64,000 bases of DNA from Anaerosolibacter carboniphilus. GTDB lineage: Bacteria > Bacillota > Clostridia > Peptostreptococcales > Thermotaleaceae. The stretch is taken from NCBI RefSeq assembly GCF_014205875.1, contig NZ_JACHEN010000013.1, forward strand, positions 62,001-126,000. The letters run 5' to 3'. Every line of letters starts with the position of its first letter. Positions within the stretch are counted from its first letter, which is position 1. Below, piece by piece: positions 45,966 to 54,272 of the stretch. Made by a program: the position numbers and the translations under genes. Under the pieces are notes generated by a model. It searched no databases, was not told where the DNA came from, and saw only the letters and a program-made list of their open reading frames with translations.

Positions 45966-47666
45966 TTATTCTATAGCATTTATCGTTTTGTTGATTGCAT
46001 TCCAAATTTCTGGGCTCTCGAAGCCTCTTCTCCAGGCTGCAATCCCTGCAAAATCATATTTCCCTACCAATTCTGCTTTCAGTTGAAGAGAACGACTGTC
46101 TTCAATCCATATTTTTTGAAGCTTTCCATCCTTTTCATAGCTTACATAGTACTGTCCTGCTTCATCCTTCCATTCCTTTTGAATAGATGGATTCTTCAAT
46201 ATTTCATTTACGGTTTCCATACCTACTGATTTCGATTTCACCAAGATTTTGTTTGGATCATCAGAAGAGGGGGATTCCGTCCAGATTCTCGTGTAGAATG
46301 GAACTCCCAAAAGCAGCTTTTCTGCTGGAACCTCTTCCATGATCCCAAGCATACCTTTCTCAACCCAACCAATGGATGCAACAGAACCACTCACCGGGCT
46401 GGTAGACCAGTGCTCATCATAGGTCATCACAGCCATGTAGTCTACAATTTCGCCTAGAGCCTTTCGATCATAACATAGAGACCAATTTTCTGTCGTGCTC
46501 TTTATTGTAACATCTATAGAAACGACCACATCTTTTTCATGAAGCATAGGTGTTATTTCCCGGGCAAACTGGGTGAGTTTATCCCGGTCTTTCATGTAGA
46601 CATTTTCAAAATCTATATTGATTCCATCCAAATCATAATCTACTGCTAATCCTACTAATTCGTCGATAATTCTTTCCCTGATAAGAGGATTGTTTAAAAT
46701 CGTGTTGGTTAAGTCAGGATCAAAGGAATTATTCACCAGCGCCCAAACTTTATATCCTCGCGCCTTGGCCCACTGAATATAACTTCCATCGATTTTATGC
46801 CTGATCGTTCCCTTTCCATCTACGATGCTGACCCATGTAGGTGAAATCACATTCACCCCTTCCATGGGACCAATCTTTGCAGTATCAGGGTTTTTGTTAT
46901 GGATATGATCCCAAGTTAAGAAAATTTTCCCTTTTTCTGGTTTCCAGATGGGTCCATTCTGTTCTACCCCGATGCCTTCTTCAATCTCAATCTTTTCAAT
47001 GGCATCACTGTCAACATAACCAACCTGTCCATTTTCAGTAACCACTAGGGTCCATTCTCCATTGTCTTCCATCAGCTGCAGTTTTTCCCCCAGACTTAAA
47101 ATATCAATCACCGGAGATAGCAGTCTGTTTTCTTTTCGTACCCTTAGTTGATCCTCTATCACTTCTCCCTTATGAATATCTTCTTCTAGGCTTATTAGGA
47201 CAATGGTATTTCGCCCTTCAATCCAGTTGCTTCTTATACCAATATATTCTTCGATACTCTGGATAGGTACATAGGGTTTATCATTTTCAATGATCATAGG
47301 TAAAACATCCGCAATAACTCTATGATTTATCTTTACTTGCCCTTTTTCTTCATAGAAACGAATTATCTTTTCCTTCGTGGTAATGGTGCCTACCTTTATT
47401 GCGGGGTCATAATCCACATGGATACCCAACTCTTCTTGTAATAAGTCAAGGGCAACATAAATATTCTGATTTTCTCCCCATATTTTCACCGCTTCGCTAC
47501 GATCTGTAAGCTCTTTCACATTTTGATCATGATATATAATGAGCTTTGGTACGGTGGGCACTGTAGATGCAGACTTTGACACAAAATAAAAATTTTGAAT
47601 AAAATAAAAACTTCCCAATAGAATTGCAATTACTAATAAACAGATATATGCTATTTTCTTTTTCAT
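45966..47666 (-). CDS. GH18-family cell-wall hydrolase with stalk and SH3 domains
   Basis: A 566-residue secreted or membrane-anchored protein. The N-terminal hydrophobic helix (about 5-25) is followed by a copper-amine-oxidase-like stalk domain (DQNVKELTDRSEAVKIWGE ... YVPIQSIEEYIG), an SH3-like module (QLMEDNGEWTLVVTENGQVG), and a GH18 barrel with the catalytic DLDGINIDFEN (DxxDxDxE). Such proteins (YaaH/YdhD-like) act on peptidoglycan, often of spores. ATG 47666 is preceded by GGTGGGGGG. Confidence 0.88.
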   Translation of the reverse strand: MKKKIAYICLLVIAILLGSFYFIQNFYFVSKSASTVPTVPKLIIYHDQNVKELTDRSEAVKIWGENQNIYVALDLLQEELGIHVDYDPAIKVGTITTKEKIIRFYEEKGQVKINHRVIADVLPMIIENDKPYVPIQSIEEYIGIRSNWIEGRNTIVLISLEEDIHKGEVIEDQLRVRKENRLLSPVIDILSLGEKLQLMEDNGEWTLVVTENGQVGYVDSDAIEKIEIEEGIGVEQNGPIWKPEKGKIFLTWDHIHNKNPDTAKIGPMEGVNVISPTWVSIVDGKGTIRHKIDGSYIQWAKARGYKVWALVNNSFDPDLTNTILNNPLIRERIIDELVGLAVDYDLDGINIDFENVYMKDRDKLTQFAREITPMLHEKDVVVSIDVTIKSTTENWSLCYDRKALGEIVDYMAVMTYDEHWSTSPVSGSVASIGWVEKGMLGIMEEVPAEKLLLGVPFYTRIWTESPSSDDPNKILVKSKSVGMETVNEILKNPSIQKEWKDEAGQYYVSYEKDGKLQKIWIEDSRSLQLKAELVGKYDFAGIAAWRRGFESPEIWNAINKTINAIE

Positions 47667-47722
47667 TGTCCCCCCACCTTTCATCTCCCATTCCTAATAT
47701 CTATTTTCCGTAAATACATGAA

Positions 47723-47749
47723 TAGCCTCACCCGTTAGGAGTGAGGCTA
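47723..47749. terminator. Hairpin between divergent genes
   Basis: TAGCCTCAC and GTGAGGCTA form a 9-bp stem upstream of the GH18 gene. It may be a repeat or a leader structure and not a terminator. Confidence 0.5.
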
Positions 47750-47904
47750 TGGACATGTTCTATATACCCTTTCATTTTACAAGAGATAGCTACAATTTTC
47801 AAGTTTTAATAATTACCATTATTTTTATTTTTAACTATTGTAAATATTTGTCTAGCAATTTTTACATTAGAAAAGCAGATACTATTATATGTGGAGGTGA
47901 TATG

Positions 47905-48102
47905 ATGAACGCTAAGAAATATACACTTAAAGGCGATGCAAAATCTCAAGCTGAAGCCATTCACAATACGATTGCCCAAATGAATGGTATTAAAGCCGTA
48001 AGAGTTGACTCATTTGCCAATACCGTTACTGTAGATTATGATGATAAAAAAGTCTCATCTTCTCAAATTGAGTCAAAATTAAAAGAAAACAACTATATAT
48101 AA
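47905..48102 (+). CDS. HMA-like small protein without the CxxC metal site
   Basis: A 65-residue protein with the sequence pattern of a heavy-metal-associated (copper-chaperone) fold: YTLKG, GIKAVRVD, NTVTVDYDD and IESKLKENNY. The loop that should carry GMxCxxC reads GDAKSQAE, so it has no thiol ligands and no Cys at all. It may have lost metal binding or act in another way. GGAGG is seven bases before ATG 47905; an adjoining ATG lies three bases upstream. Confidence 0.72.
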   Translation: MNAKKYTLKGDAKSQAEAIHNTIAQMNGIKAVRVDSFANTVTVDYDDKKVSSSQIESKLKENNYI

Positions 48103-48116
48103 TATAAACCCATAAT

Positions 48117-48146
48117 AAATAGCCTGTGGAATCCACAGGCTATTTA
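48117..48146 (+). terminator. Terminator after HMA-like gene
   Basis: AAATAGCCTGTGGA and TCCACAGGCTATTT form a 14-base inverted repeat ending in T residues. Confidence 0.88.
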
Positions 48147-48187
48147 ATCTTTTATATCTTTTACATTATTAGAATATTTTTTAAGTA

Positions 48188-48238
48188 GGTCTATCTATAG
48201 TTATTTTCTATACAAATCAAAGAATCTATAGATAAACC
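48188..48238. promoter_or_regulatory. Inverted repeat upstream of ABC transporter operon
   Basis: GGTCTATCTATAG (48188-48200) and CTATAGATAAACC (48226-48238) are inverted arms with one wobble and a 25-base spacer, about 85 bases before the binding-protein start. Could be an operator or leader hairpin. Confidence 0.45.
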
Positions 48239-48323
48239 TTATTTTACTATCTCTATGGACATACTATATAATCATTTATGGATAAAGATGAACTTATGTA
48301 TTATACTTAAAGGAGGACTTTCA

Positions 48324-49217
48324 TTGAAAAAAATCATAACCATTTTACTGGCACTACTCATGGTCGCTTCACTCACAGCGTGTTCTCAGAAAGCACCGGA
48401 AAATACTCAAATAACGACTCAAGATGAAAAACCAGTTTTTAAAATAGGCGCCATTCCAGATCAAGATGCATCGGAATTACAAAAAAATATGGAAGGCGTT
48501 GCAAAGTATCTTTCAGAAAAAACAGGTCTTCAAGTTGAATTTGTTCCTTCTGTCGATTATGCAGCCCTTGTAACGGCATTCGAAAGAGAAGAAATGCAAT
48601 TGGTATGGTTTGGTGGACTTACTGGCGTTCAAGCAAGAAATGTAGTTCCTGGTGCAGAGGCTATTGCCCAAAGACCGAGGGATGCAGAATTCCAGTCTGT
48701 GTTTATTACGCAAAAAGATTTAGATGTGACAAAACTTGAAGATCTAAAAGGAAAAACCTTTACGTTTGGCAGTGAAAGCTCTACTTCTGGACACTTAATG
48801 CCCCGCTATTTTCTAATGGAAACAGGCATTGATCCTGTGAAAGATTTCAATGGACAACCAAACTTCTCTGGTTCCCATGATAAAACCATTAAACTAGTAG
48901 AGTCTGGAGCCTTTGAAACAGGCGCATTGAATATATCTGTTTGGGAAAAGTCTGTGAATGAAGGCAAGGTGGACTTAAACAAAGTCAAGGTATTCTATAC
49001 AACACCAGCATACTATGATTACAACTGGACTATCAACAATGTAGATGAAACCTTTGGAGAAGGCACAAAAGCAAAGATAAAAGAAGCATTGCTTTCCATG
49101 GGTAGTGGTCAAGAAGAGGTATTAACGTTCTTCCAAACAGATAAATTTATCGAAACCAAAAATGAAAATTACGGCGCAATTGAAACAGTTGCAAAGCAAC
49201 TAGGTATTATCAAATAG
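48324..49217 (+). CDS. PhnD-type ABC substrate-binding lipoprotein, putative selenium-oxyanion receptor
   Basis: Solute receptor of the phosphate/phosphite/phosphonate (PhnD) family, 297 residues. TTG 48324 has AGGAGG seven bases upstream; the signal peptide ends in lipobox SLTAC. The segments IGAIPDQDASELQ, FVPSVDYAALV, LVWFGGLTGVQAR and AIAQRPRDAEFQSVFI fit the subfamily I recall as putative selenate ABC transporter receptor. Three ABC genes follow in one operon, and two selenium-related genes lie just beyond, which favours selenate or selenite over phosphonate. No phosphonate-degrading genes are present. Confidence 0.8.
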   Translation: MKKIITILLALLMVASLTACSQKAPENTQITTQDEKPVFKIGAIPDQDASELQKNMEGVAKYLSEKTGLQVEFVPSVDYAALVTAFEREEMQLVWFGGLTGVQARNVVPGAEAIAQRPRDAEFQSVFITQKDLDVTKLEDLKGKTFTFGSESSTSGHLMPRYFLMETGIDPVKDFNGQPNFSGSHDKTIKLVESGAFETGALNISVWEKSVNEGKVDLNKVKVFYTTPAYYDYNWTINNVDETFGEGTKAKIKEALLSMGSGQEEVLTFFQTDKFIETKNENYGAIETVAKQLGIIK

Positions 49218-49228
49218 TAGGTGAATAT

Positions 49229-49981
49229 ATGTCATCAAAACCAATACTGCAATCTAATAATTTGTCAAAAACCTATGAGCGGAAGATAGCACTATCTTCC
49301 CTTTCTCTTACTGTGGAAAAGGGTGAACTCATCGCTTTGATCGGTCCTAGTGGTACAGGAAAAACCACCTTATTGAATATCTTGGCGAACATCATCCCCT
49401 CGGACACAGGGAATTTTGAGGTGGATGGTCTGCCCATTCAGCATTATCCGTCAAATAGAATTTTGGCAAAAAAAATCGGGGTGATTCGTCAGCAATTTGA
49501 CTTGGTAGGACAATCACCTGTAATCCACAATGTTTTGGCAGGACGATTGGGGGAATGGGGGTTCTTTAAGTCCCTCTTTTCTTTAGTTTTCCCCCAGGAT
49601 AAAGATCTCGCCCTTGCTGCTTTAGAAAGGGTCGGTTTGCGCAATAAAGTTTACGAGAAGACCTCCAATCTGTCTGGTGGTGAACAGCAGCGTGTAGCCC
49701 TTGCCAGATTGCTGGTACAGCATCCTGAAGTTATTTTGGCCGATGAACCAGTAGCTTCCTTGGACCCTGCCCGAGCAGAAGACATTCTATCGATGCTCGT
49801 CAAATTGGTAAGAGAAGAAAAGCAAACCCTTATTACAAGCCTTCACTCTGTGGAATACGCCAAAAAGTATTTCACGCGAATCATCGCGTTGAGAGAGGGA
49901 TCTATTTATTTCGATTCTCCATCGGAAGAAATAACGGATCAAATGCTATTGGATCTTTATCATCTGAAGGAGTTGGAATAA
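49229..49981 (+). CDS. ABC transporter ATPase, PhnC-type
   Basis: Energises the oxyanion transporter. 250 residues with Walker A GPSGTGKTTLL, Q loop VIRQQFDLVGQ, signature LSGGEQQRVALARLL, Walker B VILADEPVASLDP and switch His TSLHSVEYA. It sits 11 bases after the receptor gene and one base before the first permease gene. Confidence 0.93.
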   Translation: MSSKPILQSNNLSKTYERKIALSSLSLTVEKGELIALIGPSGTGKTTLLNILANIIPSDTGNFEVDGLPIQHYPSNRILAKKIGVIRQQFDLVGQSPVIHNVLAGRLGEWGFFKSLFSLVFPQDKDLALAALERVGLRNKVYEKTSNLSGGEQQRVALARLLVQHPEVILADEPVASLDPARAEDILSMLVKLVREEKQTLITSLHSVEYAKKYFTRIIALREGSIYFDSPSEEITDQMLLDLYHLKELE

Positions 49982-49982
49982 G

Positions 49983-50783
49983 ATGCAGCGGTGGAAAAAC
50001 TCCCTTCAATTTCATAAACGGACAATGTTAACAGTGCTTTTGGTTCTGGTTTTTATCTGGAGCCTTTTTTCTGTTCCCTGGGGAGCTGAGGTCCTCCATC
50101 CCGGCGGAAAAGCTACAATCATACAAATTTTCACGGCTTTTCTTCATCCAAATTTTTCTCCTGAAATCTTAGGACTAGCCTTCATTTCATCCTGGAGAAC
50201 AATGGCTTATGCTGCAGCAGGTATGTCATTGGCAATCATCATTGCCTTCGTTTTTGGAATCTTAGCATCAGGTGTCTTGTGTTCAAATCCATTTCCTCGC
50301 TTGTTATCAAAAAGTGTTTTTAGGAGCTTGCTGGGCTTCATGCGAGCCATCCATGAACTGATATGGGCTTGGTTATTTGTAGCTGCCTTGGGCTTATCTC
50401 CTTTTGCAGCAATATTTGCATTAGCGATCCCTTATGGCGGAACCCTAGGTCGTATTTTTGCAGACATACTAAATGATGCTCCGGAGGAACCCATCAAAGC
50501 CCTAAAAGCGTCGGGGGCTTCACGTCTTCAGCTATTATGCTATGGTTATCTTCCTATGACTAAAGTGGACATGATCAGTTATGTCATGTATCGATTTGAA
50601 TGTGCTATCCGATCCTCAACCATCATGAGTTTTGTGGGTTTAGGAGGCCTAGGTTATCAAATCCAATTGGCATTGGCAGATTTGGACTATAGTAAAGTTT
50701 GGACCTACATGTTCTTTTTGATAGGATTGGTTCTATTGGTGGATGGTTGGAGCAATTTGCTTCGAAAGAGGTTGCTAGCATGA
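49983..50783 (+). CDS. ABC transporter permease 1, PhnE-type
   Basis: Inner-membrane permease of 266 residues with about five to six helices. The coupling loop EEPIKALKASGASRLQLLCYGYLP is typical of PhnE (EAA motif). Overlaps the second permease gene by four bases (ATGA). Confidence 0.9.
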   Translation: MQRWKNSLQFHKRTMLTVLLVLVFIWSLFSVPWGAEVLHPGGKATIIQIFTAFLHPNFSPEILGLAFISSWRTMAYAAAGMSLAIIIAFVFGILASGVLCSNPFPRLLSKSVFRSLLGFMRAIHELIWAWLFVAALGLSPFAAIFALAIPYGGTLGRIFADILNDAPEEPIKALKASGASRLQLLCYGYLPMTKVDMISYVMYRFECAIRSSTIMSFVGLGGLGYQIQLALADLDYSKVWTYMFFLIGLVLLVDGWSNLLRKRLLA

Positions 50784-51637
50784 AAAAAAATCAAGATTTT
50801 ACACATCAAAGACAATTGAATTTTGCTGATTTCTCTCTACTCTTTGCATGTATCCTCATCATCGCTTCCTGGATATTCATCTTCTACGTGGATCAGGCTG
50901 ATTTATCTAAGCTAATCTCTGAAAAAAATGCTTTTCATGCCAAGAAGTTTTTGAAAAGTATGGTGGGAATCGGTGAAGAAAACCCTGCCTTCGCCAGTGG
51001 AGAGCATTGGAAGAATGCATTTATGCTTACCTACGAAACCCTACAAATGAGTCTTCTAGCCATTGGTTTTTCTGCCATTGGTATGCTTCTCACGGTGATA
51101 CCAGCGGCTAGAAATGCCGCCAATGGTACATTAACACTGACCAAAAAGTGGTACAGTCAAATATTATTTGTTTTTATACGTTTCCTATATATATTTTCAA
51201 GGGCTGTGCCTGAGCTAGTCTGGGCCATGATTATTATCTTTATTTTCAAGCCTGGTATTTTGCCTGGCGCATTGGCCCTGGCTTTGCACAACTTCGGTAT
51301 ACTGGGAAAGCTATGTGCTGAAGTGATAGAGGATTTGGATTTAAGACCAATTCGTAATTTGGCCTCCAGCGGTGCCAATACGGGCCAAATCCTCATGTAC
51401 GGTGTAATTCCAACAGTAATGCCCAAATTCATTACCTTCATATTATATCGTTGGGAGGTCATCATTCGTACTACCATCGTTGTAGGCTTTGTAGGTGCAG
51501 GTGGTTTAGGACTTCACTTTAAGTTGAGTATGAGCTGGTTTAACTATTCGGAAATCACCTTAATCTTAATCTGTTATCTACTGCTGGTATTCTTGGCTGA
51601 CTTGCTGTCAGAAGGATTTCGTAAGATGATCGAATGA
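50780..51637 (+). CDS. ABC transporter permease 2, PhnE-type
   Basis: Second permease, 285 residues. N-terminal helix (about 18-38), an extracytoplasmic stretch, then the permease domain with the EAA loop LRPIRNLASSGANTGQILMYGVIP. ATG 50780 overlaps the stop of permease 1. Two unlike PhnE proteins probably form a heterodimeric channel. Confidence 0.9.
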   Translation: MKKNQDFTHQRQLNFADFSLLFACILIIASWIFIFYVDQADLSKLISEKNAFHAKKFLKSMVGIGEENPAFASGEHWKNAFMLTYETLQMSLLAIGFSAIGMLLTVIPAARNAANGTLTLTKKWYSQILFVFIRFLYIFSRAVPELVWAMIIIFIFKPGILPGALALALHNFGILGKLCAEVIEDLDLRPIRNLASSGANTGQILMYGVIPTVMPKFITFILYRWEVIIRTTIVVGFVGAGGLGLHFKLSMSWFNYSEITLILICYLLLVFLADLLSEGFRKMIE

Positions 51638-51647
51638 ATATGAATCA

Positions 51648-51683
51648 AATAAGATAGGGAGCCATCTGGCTCCCTACCTTATT
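51648..51683. terminator. Bidirectional terminator
   Basis: AATAAGATAGGGAGCCA pairs with TGGCTCCCTACCTTATT (one mismatch) between the ABC operon and the converging selenoprotein gene. Confidence 0.87.
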
Positions 51684-51709
51684 CTGTACATTGCTATCCA
51701 ATCAAAATT

Positions 51710-51976
51710 CTATCTTATCTTTTTCTTTAATTCCTCTCGATCCAATCCAATGATAATTTCATCATCGATGATAATAGTAGGTATCCCTACCCAGCCCTGT
51801 GCTTTTACTGGTTCATAGATAGAATGAGTATCCCTGATCTTCAAAAATCTCTTCAGTGCACCAAAATCTAAGCTTATGTCAAAATATCCAAATTTAACGC
51901 CTTCTTCTGAAAGAAACTCTTTCACCTCTGGACACTCTGCTCACATATGGCTTCCATAAACGATAATCTTCTTCAT
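51710..51976 (-). CDS. Glutaredoxin-like selenoprotein (UAEC active site)
   Basis: An 88-residue thioredoxin-fold protein read through an in-frame UGA at codon 12 (51943-51941). It starts MKKIIVYGSHM, then Sec-AECPEVKEF, so the usual CPDC-type active site becomes U-A-E-C. The rest, with GIPTIIIDDEII carrying the cis-Pro, is a normal glutaredoxin-like fold, which only makes sense if the UGA is decoded. ATG 51976 has GGAGG six bases upstream. About 20 bases after the UGA lies a hairpin TGAAAG-AGTTT-CTTTCA (51908-51924), a plausible SECIS element. Likely a thiol/selenol reductase. Confidence 0.88.
51908..51924 (-). promoter_or_regulatory. Candidate SECIS hairpin, glutaredoxin-like gene
   Basis: Minus-strand stem TGAAAG/CTTTCA with loop AGTTT, starting 16 bases after the UGA. 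Position fits bacterial SECIS rules; the fold is short. Confidence 0.5.
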
Positions 51977-52147
51977 GTAGATCCTCCTTTTGTATTTTCT
52001 AGATTGCATTATCTTTTCATAATCTAGACTTCCCCATAATCATAAGTATAGTATTTATTGACATCCATAGCAACCTAGTATAAAATTTGCTTTAGTATAA
52101 TAATGTGATGGAAGCTTGTCTTTTAAATATATCTTAGGAGGCCAAAA

Positions 52148-52987
52148 ATGAACCCACAGGAGAAACTTATCAAGTTAAAAGAATTCTTAAGAAATCTAAA
52201 AAGTGCAGTAATTGCTTTTTCCGGCGGTGTGGACAGCACATTTTTGCTTAAGGTTGCCCACGAAGTTTTAGGCGATCAGGTCATCGCCGTTACTGCAAGA
52301 TCATCGACCTATCCTGAGAGGGAATTAAACGAAGCGAAACAGTACGCGAAGGATATGGGTGTAAAACACATTGTCATCGTTTCTGAAGAATTGGAAATCG
52401 AAGGCTTTTCCAAGAATCCTACCAACAGATGCTATTTTTGCAAGCATGAACTCTTTTCAAAGGTCAGAGATGTAGCCAATGAACACCATATGCTTCATGT
52501 TTTAGATGGCTCCAATTATGATGACCTGGGTGATTTTCGACCAGGTATGCATGCAGCCAAGGAATTACATGTAGTAAGTCCCTTGAGAGAAATGGGTCTT
52601 ACAAAAGATGATATACGCGTTCTTTCTAAGGACATGGAGTTGCCAACCTGGAATAAGCCAGCCTTTGCATGTCTTTCTTCCAGATTTCCCTATGGTCAAG
52701 AGATTACACCAGAAAAACTAAAGATGGTGGATCTAGCAGAGCAGTATCTATTAGATCTTGGTTTTCGGCAAATTCGCGTAAGACATCACGACCAGATTGC
52801 TCGAATCGAAGTGGCATCCACTGAAAGGGAGAAATTTTTCGATATCAAGGTGATGGATCAAATAGGCACTAAACTGAAAGAAATCGGATTTACATATGTG
52901 ACCTTAGATATTCTAGGCTACCGCACCGGTAGCATGAATGAAGTCCTAAGCGAGGATATCAAAAACAATAAAGGTATTTCAAAATAA
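52148..52987 (+). CDS. larE: LarE-like ATP-dependent sulfur transferase
   Basis: PP-loop enzyme that supplies sulfur for the nickel-pincer cofactor of lactate racemase. 279 residues, PP loop AFSGGVDSTFLL at about 22-33. It keeps three Cys, two in RCYFCKHE and one in FACLSSRFPYG. LarE proteins with three Cys are reported to hold a 4Fe-4S cluster and turn over catalytically, unlike single-Cys sacrificial forms (knowledge of family, from memory). No larA, larB or larC lies nearby, so a different thiolation or selenation target is possible (inference). Confidence 0.87.
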   Translation: MNPQEKLIKLKEFLRNLKSAVIAFSGGVDSTFLLKVAHEVLGDQVIAVTARSSTYPERELNEAKQYAKDMGVKHIVIVSEELEIEGFSKNPTNRCYFCKHELFSKVRDVANEHHMLHVLDGSNYDDLGDFRPGMHAAKELHVVSPLREMGLTKDDIRVLSKDMELPTWNKPAFACLSSRFPYGQEITPEKLKMVDLAEQYLLDLGFRQIRVRHHDQIARIEVASTEREKFFDIKVMDQIGTKLKEIGFTYVTLDILGYRTGSMNEVLSEDIKNNKGISK

Positions 52988-53018
52988 AATCAGTAAGCCT
53001 TGGCTTACTGATTTTTTA
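52986..53018. terminator. Terminator after larE-like gene
   Basis: AAAATCAGTAAGCC and GGCTTACTGATTTT form a perfect 14-bp stem followed by T residues. Confidence 0.9.
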
Positions 53019-53049
53019 TTGATTTTTCTAATCCTCTCACTTTCCTTTA

Positions 53050-53580
53050 TCATAGGGACTCAGCTTTTTTATATATATCCTCAATTTCTGCCTTTGATAC
53101 AAAAAAATTAAGGATATAGGCAATGAAAATGATTCCAGGAATGTCGATCGCCAATCTAATTAGGGCAAAGGAAGTTCCTAATGAAGCCATTTCAAATAAA
53201 AACATTGGTATTTTTGTGGTTGACCATGCACCAATAAAAATTAAAACATTAGTAAAACGAACACCCTTCTTCATAAAAACTGCAGCGATGGGAAATGCAC
53301 CATATAGGGGTCCTGCCGCTGCAGAACCCAATAGTATAGCCAATATAACCCCTAGCCATCCAGAGTCCTCCCCCATATACCTTACCATGGTTTCTTTGGG
53401 CACCCAAATATCTAACAAACCTAGAAGTATGAAAATAGGTGGAATAACCATCAACATTTCCTTAAAGCTAAAGCCAACAATGCCCAGTGCTTTAATCCCC
53501 AACTGCCTGTTCAGTAGGATCACACCCGCCAAAACCAACGCAGTAAGCATGAAAAATCTATACTTCTTCATCATTTTCAA
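53050..53580 (-). CDS. Half-size permease B (DUF318/ArsP-like fold)
   Basis: A 176-residue membrane protein with about five helices. Segments such as WVPKETMVRYMGEDSGWLGVILAILLGSAAAGPLYGAFPIAA match one half of the PF03773-type permeases, including the duplicated helix hairpin, but without the Cys pair. The upstream gene codes for the other half; their coding regions are one base apart. The start is TTG 53580 or ATG 53574. Likely works as a heterodimer. Confidence 0.75.
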   Translation of the reverse strand: MKMMKKYRFFMLTALVLAGVILLNRQLGIKALGIVGFSFKEMLMVIPPIFILLGLLDIWVPKETMVRYMGEDSGWLGVILAILLGSAAAGPLYGAFPIAAVFMKKGVRFTNVLIFIGAWSTTKIPMFLFEMASLGTSFALIRLAIDIPGIIFIAYILNFFVSKAEIEDIYKKAESL

Positions 53581-53581
53581 T

Positions 53582-54061
53582 TTAACCCACCACCCTTCCT
53601 ATGATGTAGGCCACAACAAATGAAAAAACAAAGGCTATTGTGTTTCTTAACACGGTAAGTTTCTTGCCAAAATACTTCATCTCTACTGGAGCAGTAATTA
53701 CGCCTACCATCATTAAAGTAGAAACGAAGGCTGCTATTTGCATATACCCCGCACCGTTTTGCAGCAGGAGAGCAGCAGTGGGAAAAGCTACAAAGCCTGG
53801 AATCAATGTGATTGCTCCTATGACAGCTGATAAAATCACACCAAACCAGCCAGACTCGGAGCCGATTACCTTAGATACCACCTCAGGATTCACAATGGCA
53901 AGCACTAAACCCACCAGCATAATAATACCTAGAAGTTCAGGCAAGATGTTCTCAAAAGTCTTCCATGCTTTCATAAGGGCTTGTTTTGTTTTCTTCTTGT
54001 CTTTCATAGCTGAAATAAGTAGTAAAACAATGGTCACTAAATACATCCAAAAGTTATTCAT
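53582..54061 (-). CDS. Half-size permease A (DUF318/ArsP-like fold)
   Basis: A 159-residue membrane protein, about four to five helices, with VVSKVIGSESGWFGVILSAVIGAITLIPGFVAFPTAALLL, a repeat related to that in the next gene. No Cys ligands. ATG 54061 has AAGGAAGG upstream. Divergent from the arsR-like gene at 54273, with a G/C-tract palindrome between them. Confidence 0.75.
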   Translation of the reverse strand: MNNFWMYLVTIVLLLISAMKDKKKTKQALMKAWKTFENILPELLGIIMLVGLVLAIVNPEVVSKVIGSESGWFGVILSAVIGAITLIPGFVAFPTAALLLQNGAGYMQIAAFVSTLMMVGVITAPVEMKYFGKKLTVLRNTIAFVFSFVVAYIIGRVVG

Positions 54062-54130
54062 CGATTCACACCTTCCTTCAAAATATACATTTCCTTAATT
54101 TGTATGAACGTATATTGATCATACAACAAT

Positions 54131-54155
54131 TATACCCCCCTGCATAGGGGGTGTA
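54131..54155. promoter_or_regulatory. CsoR/RcnR-type palindrome
   Basis: TATACCCCCC-TGCAT-AGGGGGTGTA lies between the divergent permease and arsR-like genes. Paired C and G tracts flanked by TA are typical of operators for CsoR, RcnR or CstR repressors. No such repressor gene is in this window. Confidence 0.6.
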
Positions 54156-54204
54156 AAGTTTTTTCTAAATTTATCCAAAATTTAATTATTTATATGGGAA
54201 ATAG

Positions 54205-54252
54205 TTGCAACTTTATCAACATAAGAATATAATCATATTAGAATTTTCTAAT
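54205..54252 (+). promoter_or_regulatory. Promoter and possible operator of the arsR-permease operon
   Basis: TTGCAA (54205-54210) and TATAAT (54228-54233) are 17 bases apart. ATTAGAA-TT-TTCTAAT (54237-54252) is an inverted repeat between the -10 box and the ribosome site, a likely ArsR operator. Confidence 0.7.
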
Positions 54253-54272
54253 GTAGTTAGGAGGTGTTCCCA

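Noticed and set aside
48324-51637. Annotation as phosphonate transporter phnDCE
   Set aside because: No phosphonate lyase or related genes; the receptor motifs and neighbours fit selenium oxyanions better. Left as putative.
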